A DNA stretch of 34,589 bases, taken from the NCBI GenBank assembly GCA_014729445.1, contig WJJX01000111.1, positions 1 to 34,589 of the forward strand, read 5' to 3'. The stretch's first letter is position 1. The number at the start of each line of letters is the position of its first letter. Below, one piece after another: positions 10,506-19,836 of the stretch. Below the pieces are notes generated by a model that was not told the DNA's origin, searched no databases, and saw only the letters and a program-made list of their open reading frames with translations. This DNA comes from Candidatus Moraniibacteriota bacterium. Its GTDB lineage: Bacteria; Patescibacteriota; Minisyncoccia; CAIUEV01; JAHKAQ01. Both the position numbers and the translations under genes were made by a program.

Positions 10506-11615
10506 TTATTTTTTTATGGGCGATAATAAATAAAGAAAATCGGGTTTTTCTCTGTTGGATTTAATCAAAATTGGAGAACTTGAATCGTTTAAGAGCATCT
10601 TAATCTTGTCTTCTTTAACTGAATTTATACCATCTATTAAGTATCTGTAATTAAAGATAATTTCGACATCTTCTCCTTTGATATTAACCTTTGTCTTTCT
10701 TGATCCTTCGCCCACCTTGCTGCTTTTGGCGCTTGTTGTAAGCTGCTCTTCTTTTTTGGAAAAGTTTAATTTAATGTCACTTGAGTCCTGGCCCGAAAAT
10801 AAAGAAATTAATCTAATCGAATCGATTAATTTATTCTTATCGACTACAACCTCGGTTTTAAATTCCCGGGGAATAATTTGAGTGTAATCCGGATAATTGC
10901 CGTCGATTATTCTTGAAATCAAATAAATGCTTTCGCTTTCAAAAACGATTTGATTGTCTTTAACATAAACATTTAAATCCTCGTCAGTGTCTTTAAAGAT
11001 TTGCATAATCTCAACCGCCGATTGACTTGGAACAATTACCGATTCAATATCTGATTGACTCAACCCGTTGCTTTTAATAATTTTTTCTCCCAGTCTAAAT
11101 CCGTCAGTTGAAACAATTCGAAGGTCTTTTTTATTGTTTTTTAAATAAACACTGGCTAAATCCGGTCTAATATTGGAAATTGCCACCGCAGGGATAACCT
11201 GTTCAATTGCTCGGGTGATTTGATTCGGAGGCAAATTGATTGGATTTTCTTTCTTAAGCTTTGGAATAATTGGAAATTCTTTGGAGCTTATTCCGTTAAT
11301 TGTTGTATTTGTTGATTTGGTGTTAATCTTAATACCATTTTGATTTTTGGTAAGAGTTATTTTTTTATCATTAATACTTTCCACAACGCTGCTTAAAATT
11401 TTTAGCGGTATGGCTACTTCGCCTTCTTTTTCTATGGAAGCGGGAACGGTTAAAACAACTCCCACTTCCAGGTTGGTGGCTTTAATTTTTAACTCCCCTT
11501 TTTTAGCCGTAATCAAAACACTGGCCAGGGCGGGTAAATTGTTATGGCTTTTAGCGATTCTACTTAGTTTGTTTAAAGACTGACCCAGGTAGTTTTTGAA
11601 TAGATTTATTTTCAT
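10506..11615 (-). CDS. dnaN: DNA polymerase III beta sliding clamp
   Basis: LPALASVLITAKKGELKIKATNLEVGV, STDGFRLGEK, DGNYPDYTQIIP, adjacent to dnaA. Confidence 0.96.
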   Translation of the reverse strand: MKINLFKNYLGQSLNKLSRIAKSHNNLPALASVLITAKKGELKIKATNLEVGVVLTVPASIEKEGEVAIPLKILSSVVESINDKKITLTKNQNGIKINTKSTNTTINGISSKEFPIIPKLKKENPINLPPNQITRAIEQVIPAVAISNIRPDLASVYLKNNKKDLRIVSTDGFRLGEKIIKSNGLSQSDIESVIVPSQSAVEIMQIFKDTDEDLNVYVKDNQIVFESESIYLISRIIDGNYPDYTQIIPREFKTEVVVDKNKLIDSIRLISLFSGQDSSDIKLNFSKKEEQLTTSAKSSKVGEGSRKTKVNIKGEDVEIIFNYRYLIDGINSVKEDKIKMLLNDSSSPILIKSNREKPDFLYLLSPIKK

Positions 11616-11814
11616 GTTTATAATTTAATAATAATATATAAGGCCGGGGATAAGTTGAAAACCCCTTTTTTTGTTTGGGTTGGGCTAAAAGTAATTGTTA
11701 GTTTTTAGATTTTTCATGTTTATATTTACTTAATAACAATACGGATTTTTTTAAACAGTTTTTTGGGTGTCAAATAAACAAAGTTATTCATTATTTATTA
11801 ACAAAGTTTTCCAC

Positions 11815-13191
11815 CTATTGATTAAACAAACAATTGATTTCTTCAATTTCTTGTTTTAAAAGCGCGTCTTTCTTTATTTCATTGGATATTTTGTTAAATG
11901 CGTGCAATGTGGTTGTATGATCTCTGTTGCCCAGAATTTTTCCGATCACCGGAAATGAAGCCTTGATTTTTTTTCTCAAAATAAAGACCGCCACTTGTCT
12001 TGGTTTGACAATTTCACTTTTTCGGCTTTTGCCCTTGATTTTGTCCGGCTCCACTTTGTAAAAATCGCCGATTGTTTGGAGAATAAAATCCGGGTCTTTG
12101 GTGCGGTTTTCCATTTTTCTAATATCTTTTCCAAGAATTGTTTTGGCATTTTCAACATTTGGTGAAAGTTTTTTTAACTGGCAATTGGCGATGAATCTGT
12201 TTAAGGCTCCTTCCAGTTCTCTAACGTTATTGCTTATATTTTCGGCGATGTAATTTAAGGTTTCCATCGGGATGGGAAAATTTTGGTTTTCCGCTTTTTC
12301 GATTAAAATAGCGATTCTGGTTTCAGTGTTGGGCTTGGTGACGTCGACCACCATGCCCCCCTCGAATCTGGAACAGAGCCTGTCTTCAAGAGCGGGGATC
12401 GATTTGGGGGGCCTGTCCGAACATAGAACGATTTGTTTGTTGTTTTGGTAGAGGTTGTTGAAGGTGTGGAAAAACTGTTCCTGGGTTCCTTCTTTGCCGC
12501 CGATAAACTGGATATCATCGATTAAAAGAATGTCGACAATTCTGTAGATATTTTTAAATTCCTCCAACCGTTTTTCCTTGACCGCGAAGACAAAATCATT
12601 GGTGAAGCGTTCCGATGTTACATATTGAATAAGAAAGTCCGGCTTTTCTTTTTTTAGTTTATTGCCGATGGCTTGAAGAAGATGGGTTTTTCCCAGTCCG
12701 ACTCCGCCGTAAATAAATAAAGGGTTATATTTTTCACCCGGAGAGATTGAGACAGCTTCACTTGCGGCTTTGGCCAGTTCATTGTGAGAGCCCTCGACCA
12801 AATTGTCAAAGGTATAGCGGGGGTTGATATTATTTAAAGTGGATTTAAAGATGTTGTTTTCTATGTTTTGAGGGTGGACCGCTTTTTTTGAGCCTCGGTC
12901 GATTTGAGATCTTTTGATGGATCGATTTTTGTTCGATAGGCGCTCGCCGGGGATAACTTCGAACTTCAGACTAGTTATGCCGCTTTTGTATTTTTTAACA
13001 ATGGCAAGAATTTTTTTGGAGTATTTTCTGTCGAGCCATTCTTTGCCGAAGGCGTTTGGGACCGCAATTATCATGGTTGATTTGTCTATCTTGTGGATAA
13101 ATGTTTTCTTAAACCATGTAACAAAATGGGCCCTGCTTATGCTTAATTCGATTTCATTAAGTACTGCTTTCCAGATTTGTTTTTCGTTCAT
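11815..13191 (-). CDS. dnaA: Chromosomal replication initiator DnaA
   Basis: NPLFIYGGVGLGKTHLLQAIGN, ILLIDDIQFIGGKEGTQEQFFHTFN, RDHTTTLHAFNKI. Start chosen at MNEKQIWKAVL inside the listed ORF (to 13257). Confidence 0.97.
   Translation of the reverse strand: MNEKQIWKAVLNEIELSISRAHFVTWFKKTFIHKIDKSTMIIAVPNAFGKEWLDRKYSKKILAIVKKYKSGITSLKFEVIPGERLSNKNRSIKRSQIDRGSKKAVHPQNIENNIFKSTLNNINPRYTFDNLVEGSHNELAKAASEAVSISPGEKYNPLFIYGGVGLGKTHLLQAIGNKLKKEKPDFLIQYVTSERFTNDFVFAVKEKRLEEFKNIYRIVDILLIDDIQFIGGKEGTQEQFFHTFNNLYQNNKQIVLCSDRPPKSIPALEDRLCSRFEGGMVVDVTKPNTETRIAILIEKAENQNFPIPMETLNYIAENISNNVRELEGALNRFIANCQLKKLSPNVENAKTILGKDIRKMENRTKDPDFILQTIGDFYKVEPDKIKGKSRKSEIVKPRQVAVFILRKKIKASFPVIGKILGNRDHTTTLHAFNKISNEIKKDALLKQEIEEINCLFNQ
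13092..13100 (-). promoter_or_regulatory. Exact consensus DnaA box TTATCCACA within the 5' end of dnaA
   Basis: tgtggataa on + strand. A second 8/9 match, TTTTCCACA, lies at 13207-13215. Confidence 0.4.
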
Positions 13192-13315
13192 TTTTTTATT
13201 AATTATTTTTCCACAAGTATTTTTAAGATATAGATTTTTTGTCTTTTTGACAACCACTAGTCTCGTTGATAAATTTATAATAAACTAACGATAAAGAACT
13301 CTTTCGAATTCTATT

Positions 13316-14536
13316 ATGAGTAAAGCTAAAAAAAACAAAAAAATGAAGCCGCCGGCAAATCTTCCGGTAAGTAATGATGTTCCCGATTTTTCAGGCGATA
13401 AGGATGCGGAAGGGGCGCGGAAAGAGAAAAACGAACAGAAGACATTTTCGGCATTTTCGGATATATATTCAAATACCGACTTGAAAGCGGAAAGTAAGCT
13501 TGAAAAAAAGGTTCCGCCGGAAGCGCCGAAGCTGTCGGCACCGTTGAAAGTGGAGGAGATTATTTATGGCAAAAAAGGGGACGAGGAAAAAAGCGAAAAA
13601 AAAGAAAGGGAGAAACAGAGCCGCCAAGAACCGCCGGAAGAAGCGAATCGAAACAATAATATCGAAGCGAACGGGCAGCAATTGGATGAGGCTTTAGAAC
13701 AAGGCACTCCTCGAAAGAAAACGATATCGGATTTTAAGTTAAAAGTTTTATTTGCTGCAATTGTTGTTATTTTTATTTTGCTGATTTTTGGTTACGCTTC
13801 TTTTTTTAGAAAGCAGAACGAAAAGAAGGATTCAGATCAAACCGAAGAATCCTCCTGGGGATTTAGCTTTAAAAATTTCTTAAAGACCGCAGACAAACAA
13901 CCTGTTGACAGGGAAGGAGAGGTGGAAGCCGAAGAGGAAGATGTTTTTGAGGTCGAAGAAGAAGTTGAAAAACCTGTGGAAAACTTTGACCTGGATAATC
14001 AAATTGATCTGGAATTGGATAAAATTGCGCTGGATATAGAAAATCTTAACGATTTAAAACAAGAGCTGTATCAATTTTCCACTTTTAATGTTCGGGAAGG
14101 AGAGGCTGTTCAATTGATAATTCGTTTAAACGGTCAGGATATAGGTTTTAATGAGCTAGTAAGAGGTTTAAACTTGGCGGTTCCGCTTTCCCGTGAAAGT
14201 TATGAAAAATTTGCCCTGGCTTTGACTCGAGAAAACGGTTTTATGAAATTCGGCTTATTGATTCGGACTAATAATACCTTAAATCAAAACAGAGAGTTGT
14301 TTCAAGAATGGGAAAATTATTTAAAGCAGAGTTTCGATGCTTTGTATTTCAATGAGCCCCTTAATGATCCCAATGTCAATGAGGGGGCGGGTTTTCAGGA
14401 TAGTTTGAAATTTGTCAACGGAAGATATATTAATTTAAGCAAAGCAAAGTCCTATTATTTAAACTATAGCTTAAATGGAAGTTTAATTATAATCGGTACC
14501 AGCACTAAGCTGGTAATAGATTTAAACAAATATTGA
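13316..14536 (+). CDS. Hypothetical single-TM protein with charged cytosolic tail and C-terminal domain shared with 15284-17167
   Basis: Charged low-complexity N-terminus, TM VLFAAIVVIFILLIFGYASFF, extracytoplasmic C-terminal domain. Confidence 0.75.
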   Translation: MSKAKKNKKMKPPANLPVSNDVPDFSGDKDAEGARKEKNEQKTFSAFSDIYSNTDLKAESKLEKKVPPEAPKLSAPLKVEEIIYGKKGDEEKSEKKEREKQSRQEPPEEANRNNNIEANGQQLDEALEQGTPRKKTISDFKLKVLFAAIVVIFILLIFGYASFFRKQNEKKDSDQTEESSWGFSFKNFLKTADKQPVDREGEVEAEEEDVFEVEEEVEKPVENFDLDNQIDLELDKIALDIENLNDLKQELYQFSTFNVREGEAVQLIIRLNGQDIGFNELVRGLNLAVPLSRESYEKFALALTRENGFMKFGLLIRTNNTLNQNRELFQEWENYLKQSFDALYFNEPLNDPNVNEGAGFQDSLKFVNGRYINLSKAKSYYLNYSLNGSLIIIGTSTKLVIDLNKY

Positions 14537-14538
14537 AA

Positions 14539-15255
14539 ATGAAAAATCAAAAATATGTGGTTACGGTTGATAATTTTGTGGGGCCGCTGGAGCTTCTTTA
14601 CGATTTGGTTTCCAGGAAGCAATTGGATATTAATCAATTCTCTTTGGCTCAAATAGCAGATGATTATTTAAACGCGTTGAGCCGTTTTGCCCTCGAGGTG
14701 GAGGACGTGGGCGGTTTTTTGGAAATCGCGAGTTCTCTTGTTTTGATTAAATCATTATCCATTTTGCCGGAGCTTGGAGAGGATTTAACCTCTGAGGAGT
14801 ATCAAAAAATGGAGGATTTGGAAAAGAGGCTCAGCCTGTATTCTTTTTTTAAGAAATATTTTCAGAGCATTGAAGAGAGATATCTGAAGTCGGCTTATCT
14901 TTCCAGAGAATGGTTTGAAGCCGAAGATAAAAATTATCAAAAAGAACAGGTTTCGCCTGTGATAGACAAGAAAGAACTTTTAGAAAGCATGCGTTCGTTG
15001 ATTAAAAAAAATACCAATTTGGAGATTTTGAAAAGAGAAGCCATTAATGATAGAATTAAATTGGGTGAAAAGGTCAGATTTTTGAAAGCAAAATTAAAAC
15101 AGAACGGAATAATAAGCTGGCGCAGGGATTTTGCCGGGGAAACAAAGCCTGAAAAGGTTTTGCTTTTTTTAGCTGTTTTGGAGCTTTTGAGAAATTTTGA
15201 AATAGAAGTTTCTCAAAAGGGCTTTTTAACAGAGATTGATTTGACACCGGTCTGA
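14539..15255 (+). CDS. scpA: Segregation and condensation protein A
   Basis: VDNFVGPLELLYDLVSRKQLDINQFSLAQIADDYL and FLEIASSLVLIKSLSILPE. Start set at ATG 14539; the track used TTG 14533. Confidence 0.93.
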   Translation: MKNQKYVVTVDNFVGPLELLYDLVSRKQLDINQFSLAQIADDYLNALSRFALEVEDVGGFLEIASSLVLIKSLSILPELGEDLTSEEYQKMEDLEKRLSLYSFFKKYFQSIEERYLKSAYLSREWFEAEDKNYQKEQVSPVIDKKELLESMRSLIKKNTNLEILKREAINDRIKLGEKVRFLKAKLKQNGIISWRRDFAGETKPEKVLLFLAVLELLRNFEIEVSQKGFLTEIDLTPV

Positions 15256-15283
15256 TTTTTAAAATTAATTAGCAACCGATAAA

Positions 15284-17167
15284 ATGATTCAAGAAGGCAT
15301 AAGAGATCCAACCAAAATAGAGATTGAGCTGATTGCTTTAAACAAGCTTGCAGATTATGCCGCCGGCAAGAGTCAGAGTGCGGTTGAGGCTTTTATTGTC
15401 GATGTTAACAGTGATAATTTTGAACAAATCGGGGAATCGTCGGATTTAAATATGAGCGGTGTTTTTTCCAAAATCAAAGAGTCAATAACCGGAGAAGATC
15501 CCGGGTCCGCTGATGGACTGGTTAGGGCGAAAGAGGATTTAGCCTTTGAGGATCAGAATAAAAAGGGATTTTTAGGACGCATGCTTCAAAAGGTTGGATT
15601 GGGCGATCAGGGCGCCCAGTCAGAAGAGGCCATGGATTCCTCGGTTACTCAAATTAAGCCTTCCAAGGATGCACTTAAAGGGGATTTTGCTTCCGCGAAT
15701 CAGGCTCAACAAGTTCCGCCCGGGGTTCAGCCACAAAGTCTGGGAATGCAACAAATTCAACCGCCGGCGCAGCCTCTTGGTCAGCCCCAAAACGGGTCAA
15801 AAATTACTCAAAGGCCGACGCCGGGAGTTCAAAAAATTCCGGTAACCGATTCAACGCCCGCGGCTCCGCCTTCTTTTTCCTCCAAGCCTCCGGCCGGTTT
15901 TTCTCCACAGGCCGGGATGAAAACTTCTCCTGCTCCGGCGCCTTCAGCTCCCTCGCCTCCCTCGCCTTCAGCCGCCCAGCCTCAAGCCCAGCCGAAATTA
16001 AGACCGTTAAAGCCCGATGTTTCGAAATCGACTCTGCCCCAACCCGAAAAAACGGCTCCTTCTGTTACACCGCCTCAATCGCAAAATAAAACCATAATAA
16101 AGCCTTATGTCCCCAAGCCACAGCCAAGCCCGGATAAAGCTTCGACAAGCTCTTTTGGAACTACCCAAGCCCAAGAAAAGAAAAAATCCGGGGGTGGTTT
16201 AATAGATGCCATGGTTGTGGTGGGTCGAACTTTGAGATTTCATTTAAAGACAATTTTTATCCTGATTGTAATGGCGGGAATTGTGGTCGCTTTTTTTGCC
16301 TTGCCAAAATTGACGAATCAACCTAAAAAATCTTCGGTTGATATTGTGGTTGAATATTCGAATCTGGTTTTTAAAAGAGTCAAAAATTCCTTTGCCGCTT
16401 TATTTAAACCGGGTGTTCAAACGAATCCGACGGATTTTGAACTCAGCGCTTTGTTGGTTGAAAACAAGGATCATATTGACTTGGGATCGATGAGTCTTGG
16501 CAGCGCTCTAGAACGAGCTTTGGATAAAGATCAAATCGCTCAGATCAGCGTTTCGCGCAATCAATTGGGGGCCGGGGCGATGGGCGGGGCTTTTGATCGA
16601 GCCTGGTTGGAAATAAAAGGAGAGGAAACACCGCTTAAGCCCAGTTATGTTTATCAGTTCGCGGATGAATATCGATATGATTTTGAGCAAAAGAGAATTT
16701 ATTTTTTGAAAATAACCGATTCAGAAGGGCGAAAAATTCCCTTTTCGGATTTTGTTTCGGGAATGAGAATGGATCAGATGCCGGCTTTTAAAAAAGATGT
16801 GCGCGATTATCATTTAATGATTTTTATAGAAGACAAGGGAGAGGCCTTAAACTCAAAGGATTATATTAGATTGGGCCTGGTCTTGCTTTTTGATCCCAAA
16901 AATCAGCCGTCTATGGCGCAGCTTAAAGATTGGGAAAATAAAATGATCGGACACTTGCTTAATTTTTATACTTCTAAAAATACTGAATTAATCGATCCTC
17001 AAAAGCAATTTGCCACAAGCTCCATCAGCTCTAACCGAAGATATTTGAATTTTACCGAGGATCATTCGTTGTCTCTTGATTATGGTCTGACTCAGGATGG
17101 AATGTTTATTGTGACAAGTAGAAATTTTGGAGAGATCCTGATGACCATATTGATTCAAAATAATTAG
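15284..17167 (+). CDS. Hypothetical single-TM protein with long Pro/Gln/Ala-rich linker
   Basis: Pro-rich region, TM TIFILIVMAGIVVAFFALP, structured C-terminal domain resembling that of 13316-14536. Confidence 0.75.
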   Translation: MIQEGIRDPTKIEIELIALNKLADYAAGKSQSAVEAFIVDVNSDNFEQIGESSDLNMSGVFSKIKESITGEDPGSADGLVRAKEDLAFEDQNKKGFLGRMLQKVGLGDQGAQSEEAMDSSVTQIKPSKDALKGDFASANQAQQVPPGVQPQSLGMQQIQPPAQPLGQPQNGSKITQRPTPGVQKIPVTDSTPAAPPSFSSKPPAGFSPQAGMKTSPAPAPSAPSPPSPSAAQPQAQPKLRPLKPDVSKSTLPQPEKTAPSVTPPQSQNKTIIKPYVPKPQPSPDKASTSSFGTTQAQEKKKSGGGLIDAMVVVGRTLRFHLKTIFILIVMAGIVVAFFALPKLTNQPKKSSVDIVVEYSNLVFKRVKNSFAALFKPGVQTNPTDFELSALLVENKDHIDLGSMSLGSALERALDKDQIAQISVSRNQLGAGAMGGAFDRAWLEIKGEETPLKPSYVYQFADEYRYDFEQKRIYFLKITDSEGRKIPFSDFVSGMRMDQMPAFKKDVRDYHLMIFIEDKGEALNSKDYIRLGLVLLFDPKNQPSMAQLKDWENKMIGHLLNFYTSKNTELIDPQKQFATSSISSNRRYLNFTEDHSLSLDYGLTQDGMFIVTSRNFGEILMTILIQNN

Positions 17168-17214
17168 GTTTGATATAAACGAAACTTAGTTGGATTTAAT
17201 TATAAACAGCAAAA

Positions 17215-17763
17215 ATGGTTTCTTTAGACAGAGAAAAAGAATTGTTTTGCGCGATAGTCTCGGTTTTGTTTGTTCTGGACGAACCGGTTGAGGCAGAACG
17301 CCTGGGCCGGGTTTTGAATGAAGAACCCAAAAAAATTACGAGAGCGATTAAATTTTATGCCGATTCGCTTGAAGCTGTTGGATTGGCGATCATTAAAGCC
17401 GGAAAAAAATTTCAATTGGCAGCCGATAAAAAAAACTTTAAATATTTAGAGCGGCTTTTTGATGGCGGAAAAAAGTTTAAACCCGGCAAGGCCAGTTTGG
17501 AAATCCTTGCGATTGTGGCCTATAAGCCGGGGATAACCAGAGAACAGATTGATTTAATTAGGGGGGTTAATTCTTATTATACTATCAGGGATTTGATGGT
17601 GAAAGGCTTGATTGAATATTCCAAAGGTGATAAAAAAAAACTAAGGGGAATTTATCCCTCTTTGAAGTTATTACAGACATTGGGAGTTAGGCGGCTTTCG
17701 GAATTGGACGATTTTCAAAAAATCAATCAGAATAAGTTAATTGATGATTTAATTGGTGAATGA
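17215..17763 (+). CDS. scpB: Segregation and condensation protein B
   Basis: LFVLDEPVEAERLGRVL, LEILAIVAYKPGITREQIDLIRGVNSYYTIRDLMVKGLIE. Confidence 0.93.
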   Translation: MVSLDREKELFCAIVSVLFVLDEPVEAERLGRVLNEEPKKITRAIKFYADSLEAVGLAIIKAGKKFQLAADKKNFKYLERLFDGGKKFKPGKASLEILAIVAYKPGITREQIDLIRGVNSYYTIRDLMVKGLIEYSKGDKKKLRGIYPSLKLLQTLGVRRLSELDDFQKINQNKLIDDLIGE

Positions 17764-17805
17764 GACGGATTTTTTAAAATGATTTTATAATTTTAATAAA
17801 ACAAA

Positions 17806-18189
17806 ATGCAGGATGATGGGAATAATAAAGGTTCGTTTTCCGACCAAGAACCTATGGGAATTGAGCTTGTAACAATCAAAAAAAATTATCTGGATGAGAT
17901 GGAATCGCTTCGAAGAGAAGAGCAGGAATTGGTTAAAAAATTTAATATTGAGCTTGCTCAGACCATTTTTAATCTTGATTGGGAAGGAGATTTTGATTAT
18001 GAGGCCAATTTAAATTTATTTTTGAACGAATTGGCTCAGGTAGAGGAGTTTGTTTACAAATCCTCTGAAAATTTTTCGCAGAATGACATAAATATTTGTT
18101 TGTCTCAATTGAGGATCTTAAGAGAGAAGGCAAAAACGGCTATGGCAAAAGCCAAAGAAAAAGAGAAAGAACTGTTAAGCCGGGATTAA
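17806..18189 (+). CDS. Hypothetical small coiled-coil protein in the scp block
   Basis: 127-aa ORF, co-directional, 42 nt after scpB, Glu/Lys-rich helices. Confidence 0.6.
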   Translation: MQDDGNNKGSFSDQEPMGIELVTIKKNYLDEMESLRREEQELVKKFNIELAQTIFNLDWEGDFDYEANLNLFLNELAQVEEFVYKSSENFSQNDINICLSQLRILREKAKTAMAKAKEKEKELLSRD

Positions 18190-18191
18190 GC

Positions 18192-19754
18192 TTATTTGAC
18201 GATTCTTCTTAGATCCATTCCGATCAGGCCGCTGGGGTTTATGTCCAGCAGATTTAAGATTGTTGGAGCCACATCGACCAGCATTCCTTGGACGCCTAAG
18301 GAGGCAGTAGTGGTTTGGGCGGCTGGTTTTCTGTTTTTTGGGTTAACAATCCAGCAGGGAACCGGATTATTAGAATGCTGGGTGTCTTTTTCGCCGGTTT
18401 TTAGATTGATCATTTCTTCAATATTGCCGTGGTCGGCTGTGATAACAAGGCAGCCTTTTTTTTCCAGGACTTTTTTGATTACCTCCCGCATATAATAATT
18501 CACGTTATCTATGGCAACAAGGCCGGCTTCATAGGTGCCTGTATGACCGACCATGTCGGGATTGGCATAGTTTACCAAAATGAAATCATAGATGTCTTTG
18601 TCTATTTCTTCCACAAGTTTTTGAGTTATTTCCAGAGCGCTCATTTCCGGAGCTTCGTCAAAAGAGGTAACGTTTTTGGAGGGGACTAGAATTTGATTTT
18701 CTCTTTCATAGGGAGTTTCGTTTCCGCCGTTAAAAAAGTAGGTTACGTGAGCGTACTTTTCGGTTTCGGCGATTTTAAGCTGATTTAATCCGTGACTGGA
18801 AATAATTTCACTGACTCTTGTTTTTATTTCTTGAGGAGGAAAAATAACTTCTCCCTGAAGTTCTTCAGCGTATTTTATCATAGACAAAAACTGGACCCCC
18901 TCCGCGAGAGATCTCTCGAATTGATCAAAGCCGGGATTCAGGAAAACTTCTGCAATTTGTTTGGCTCGATCTTTTCTGTAATTTAAGAAGATAACCATGT
19001 CGTTTGCTTGAATCGGTCCGACTGGATTGTCATTTTTAGTGATTACGACAGGTTTGATGTATTCATCGGTTAGATTACGATCGTATTGTTTTTTTAAAGC
19101 CGCAAGCGGATCTGTTTCTTTGATGCCTTTGCCCAAGGCCATCGCTTCATAGCCTTTTTTAATCCTTTCCCAGTTGTTATTTCGATCCATGGTATAGAAC
19201 CGTCCGCTTAGAGTCGCGATTTGACCTATTCCATTGTTAAGTATTTTTTTTATAAAATCGGTTCCGCTCATTGGAGGGGCGTCTCGGCCATCCATGATTG
19301 CATGAATGAAAGTTCGGTTTTCAATGCCATTGGTTTTGGCAATATCCAGCAGGGCCAATAGATGATCGATGTGGGCATTAACTCCGCCATCGCTTGCAAG
19401 TCCTAAAAGGTGAAGTTTTGCTTTGTTTTTTTTTACCGTTTGGATCGCTTTGAGGATGGTTTCATTTTCAAAGAAGGTGCCATTTTTAATGGAATTGGTT
19501 ATTCTGGGCAGGTCTTGGAAGGTAACCTGCCCGGTTCCGATTGTTTGATGACCCACTTCGGAATTGCCGTATTGCAGCCAAGGCAAACCGACTGAAATAC
19601 CGGAGGCTTGTAATAAAGTTTTGGGATAGTAGTTGTCGAGTTCTTTAAAAGTTGAGACATTGTTGGCATTTAAAAAAGCGTTACCTTCTTTTTCGTTAGT
19701 AATTCCCAACCCGTCCAATATCATTAAAACCACTGGTTTAAAAGCTGCTGGCAT
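18192..19754 (-). CDS. gpmI: 2,3-bisphosphoglycerate-independent phosphoglycerate mutase
   Basis: VLMILDGLGI, GNSEVGHQTIGTG, IMDGRDAPP, ITADHGNIEEM, PDMVGHTG. Confidence 0.97.
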   Translation of the reverse strand: MPAAFKPVVLMILDGLGITNEKEGNAFLNANNVSTFKELDNYYPKTLLQASGISVGLPWLQYGNSEVGHQTIGTGQVTFQDLPRITNSIKNGTFFENETILKAIQTVKKNKAKLHLLGLASDGGVNAHIDHLLALLDIAKTNGIENRTFIHAIMDGRDAPPMSGTDFIKKILNNGIGQIATLSGRFYTMDRNNNWERIKKGYEAMALGKGIKETDPLAALKKQYDRNLTDEYIKPVVITKNDNPVGPIQANDMVIFLNYRKDRAKQIAEVFLNPGFDQFERSLAEGVQFLSMIKYAEELQGEVIFPPQEIKTRVSEIISSHGLNQLKIAETEKYAHVTYFFNGGNETPYERENQILVPSKNVTSFDEAPEMSALEITQKLVEEIDKDIYDFILVNYANPDMVGHTGTYEAGLVAIDNVNYYMREVIKKVLEKKGCLVITADHGNIEEMINLKTGEKDTQHSNNPVPCWIVNPKNRKPAAQTTTASLGVQGMLVDVAPTILNLLDINPSGLIGMDLRRIVK

Positions 19755-19836
19755 TTAGATTTTATTAAAAATTTAAGATTCTTTATTTGTTATTATAATA
19801 ATTTAAGCAGTCCAGGTAAACCGTTGCTGTTTTAGG

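Noticed and set aside
11616-11814. dnaA-dnaN gap as oriC with a DnaA-box cluster
   Set aside because: Only weak (7/9) DnaA-box matches seen by eye; kept only as part of the broader origin-region hypothesis.
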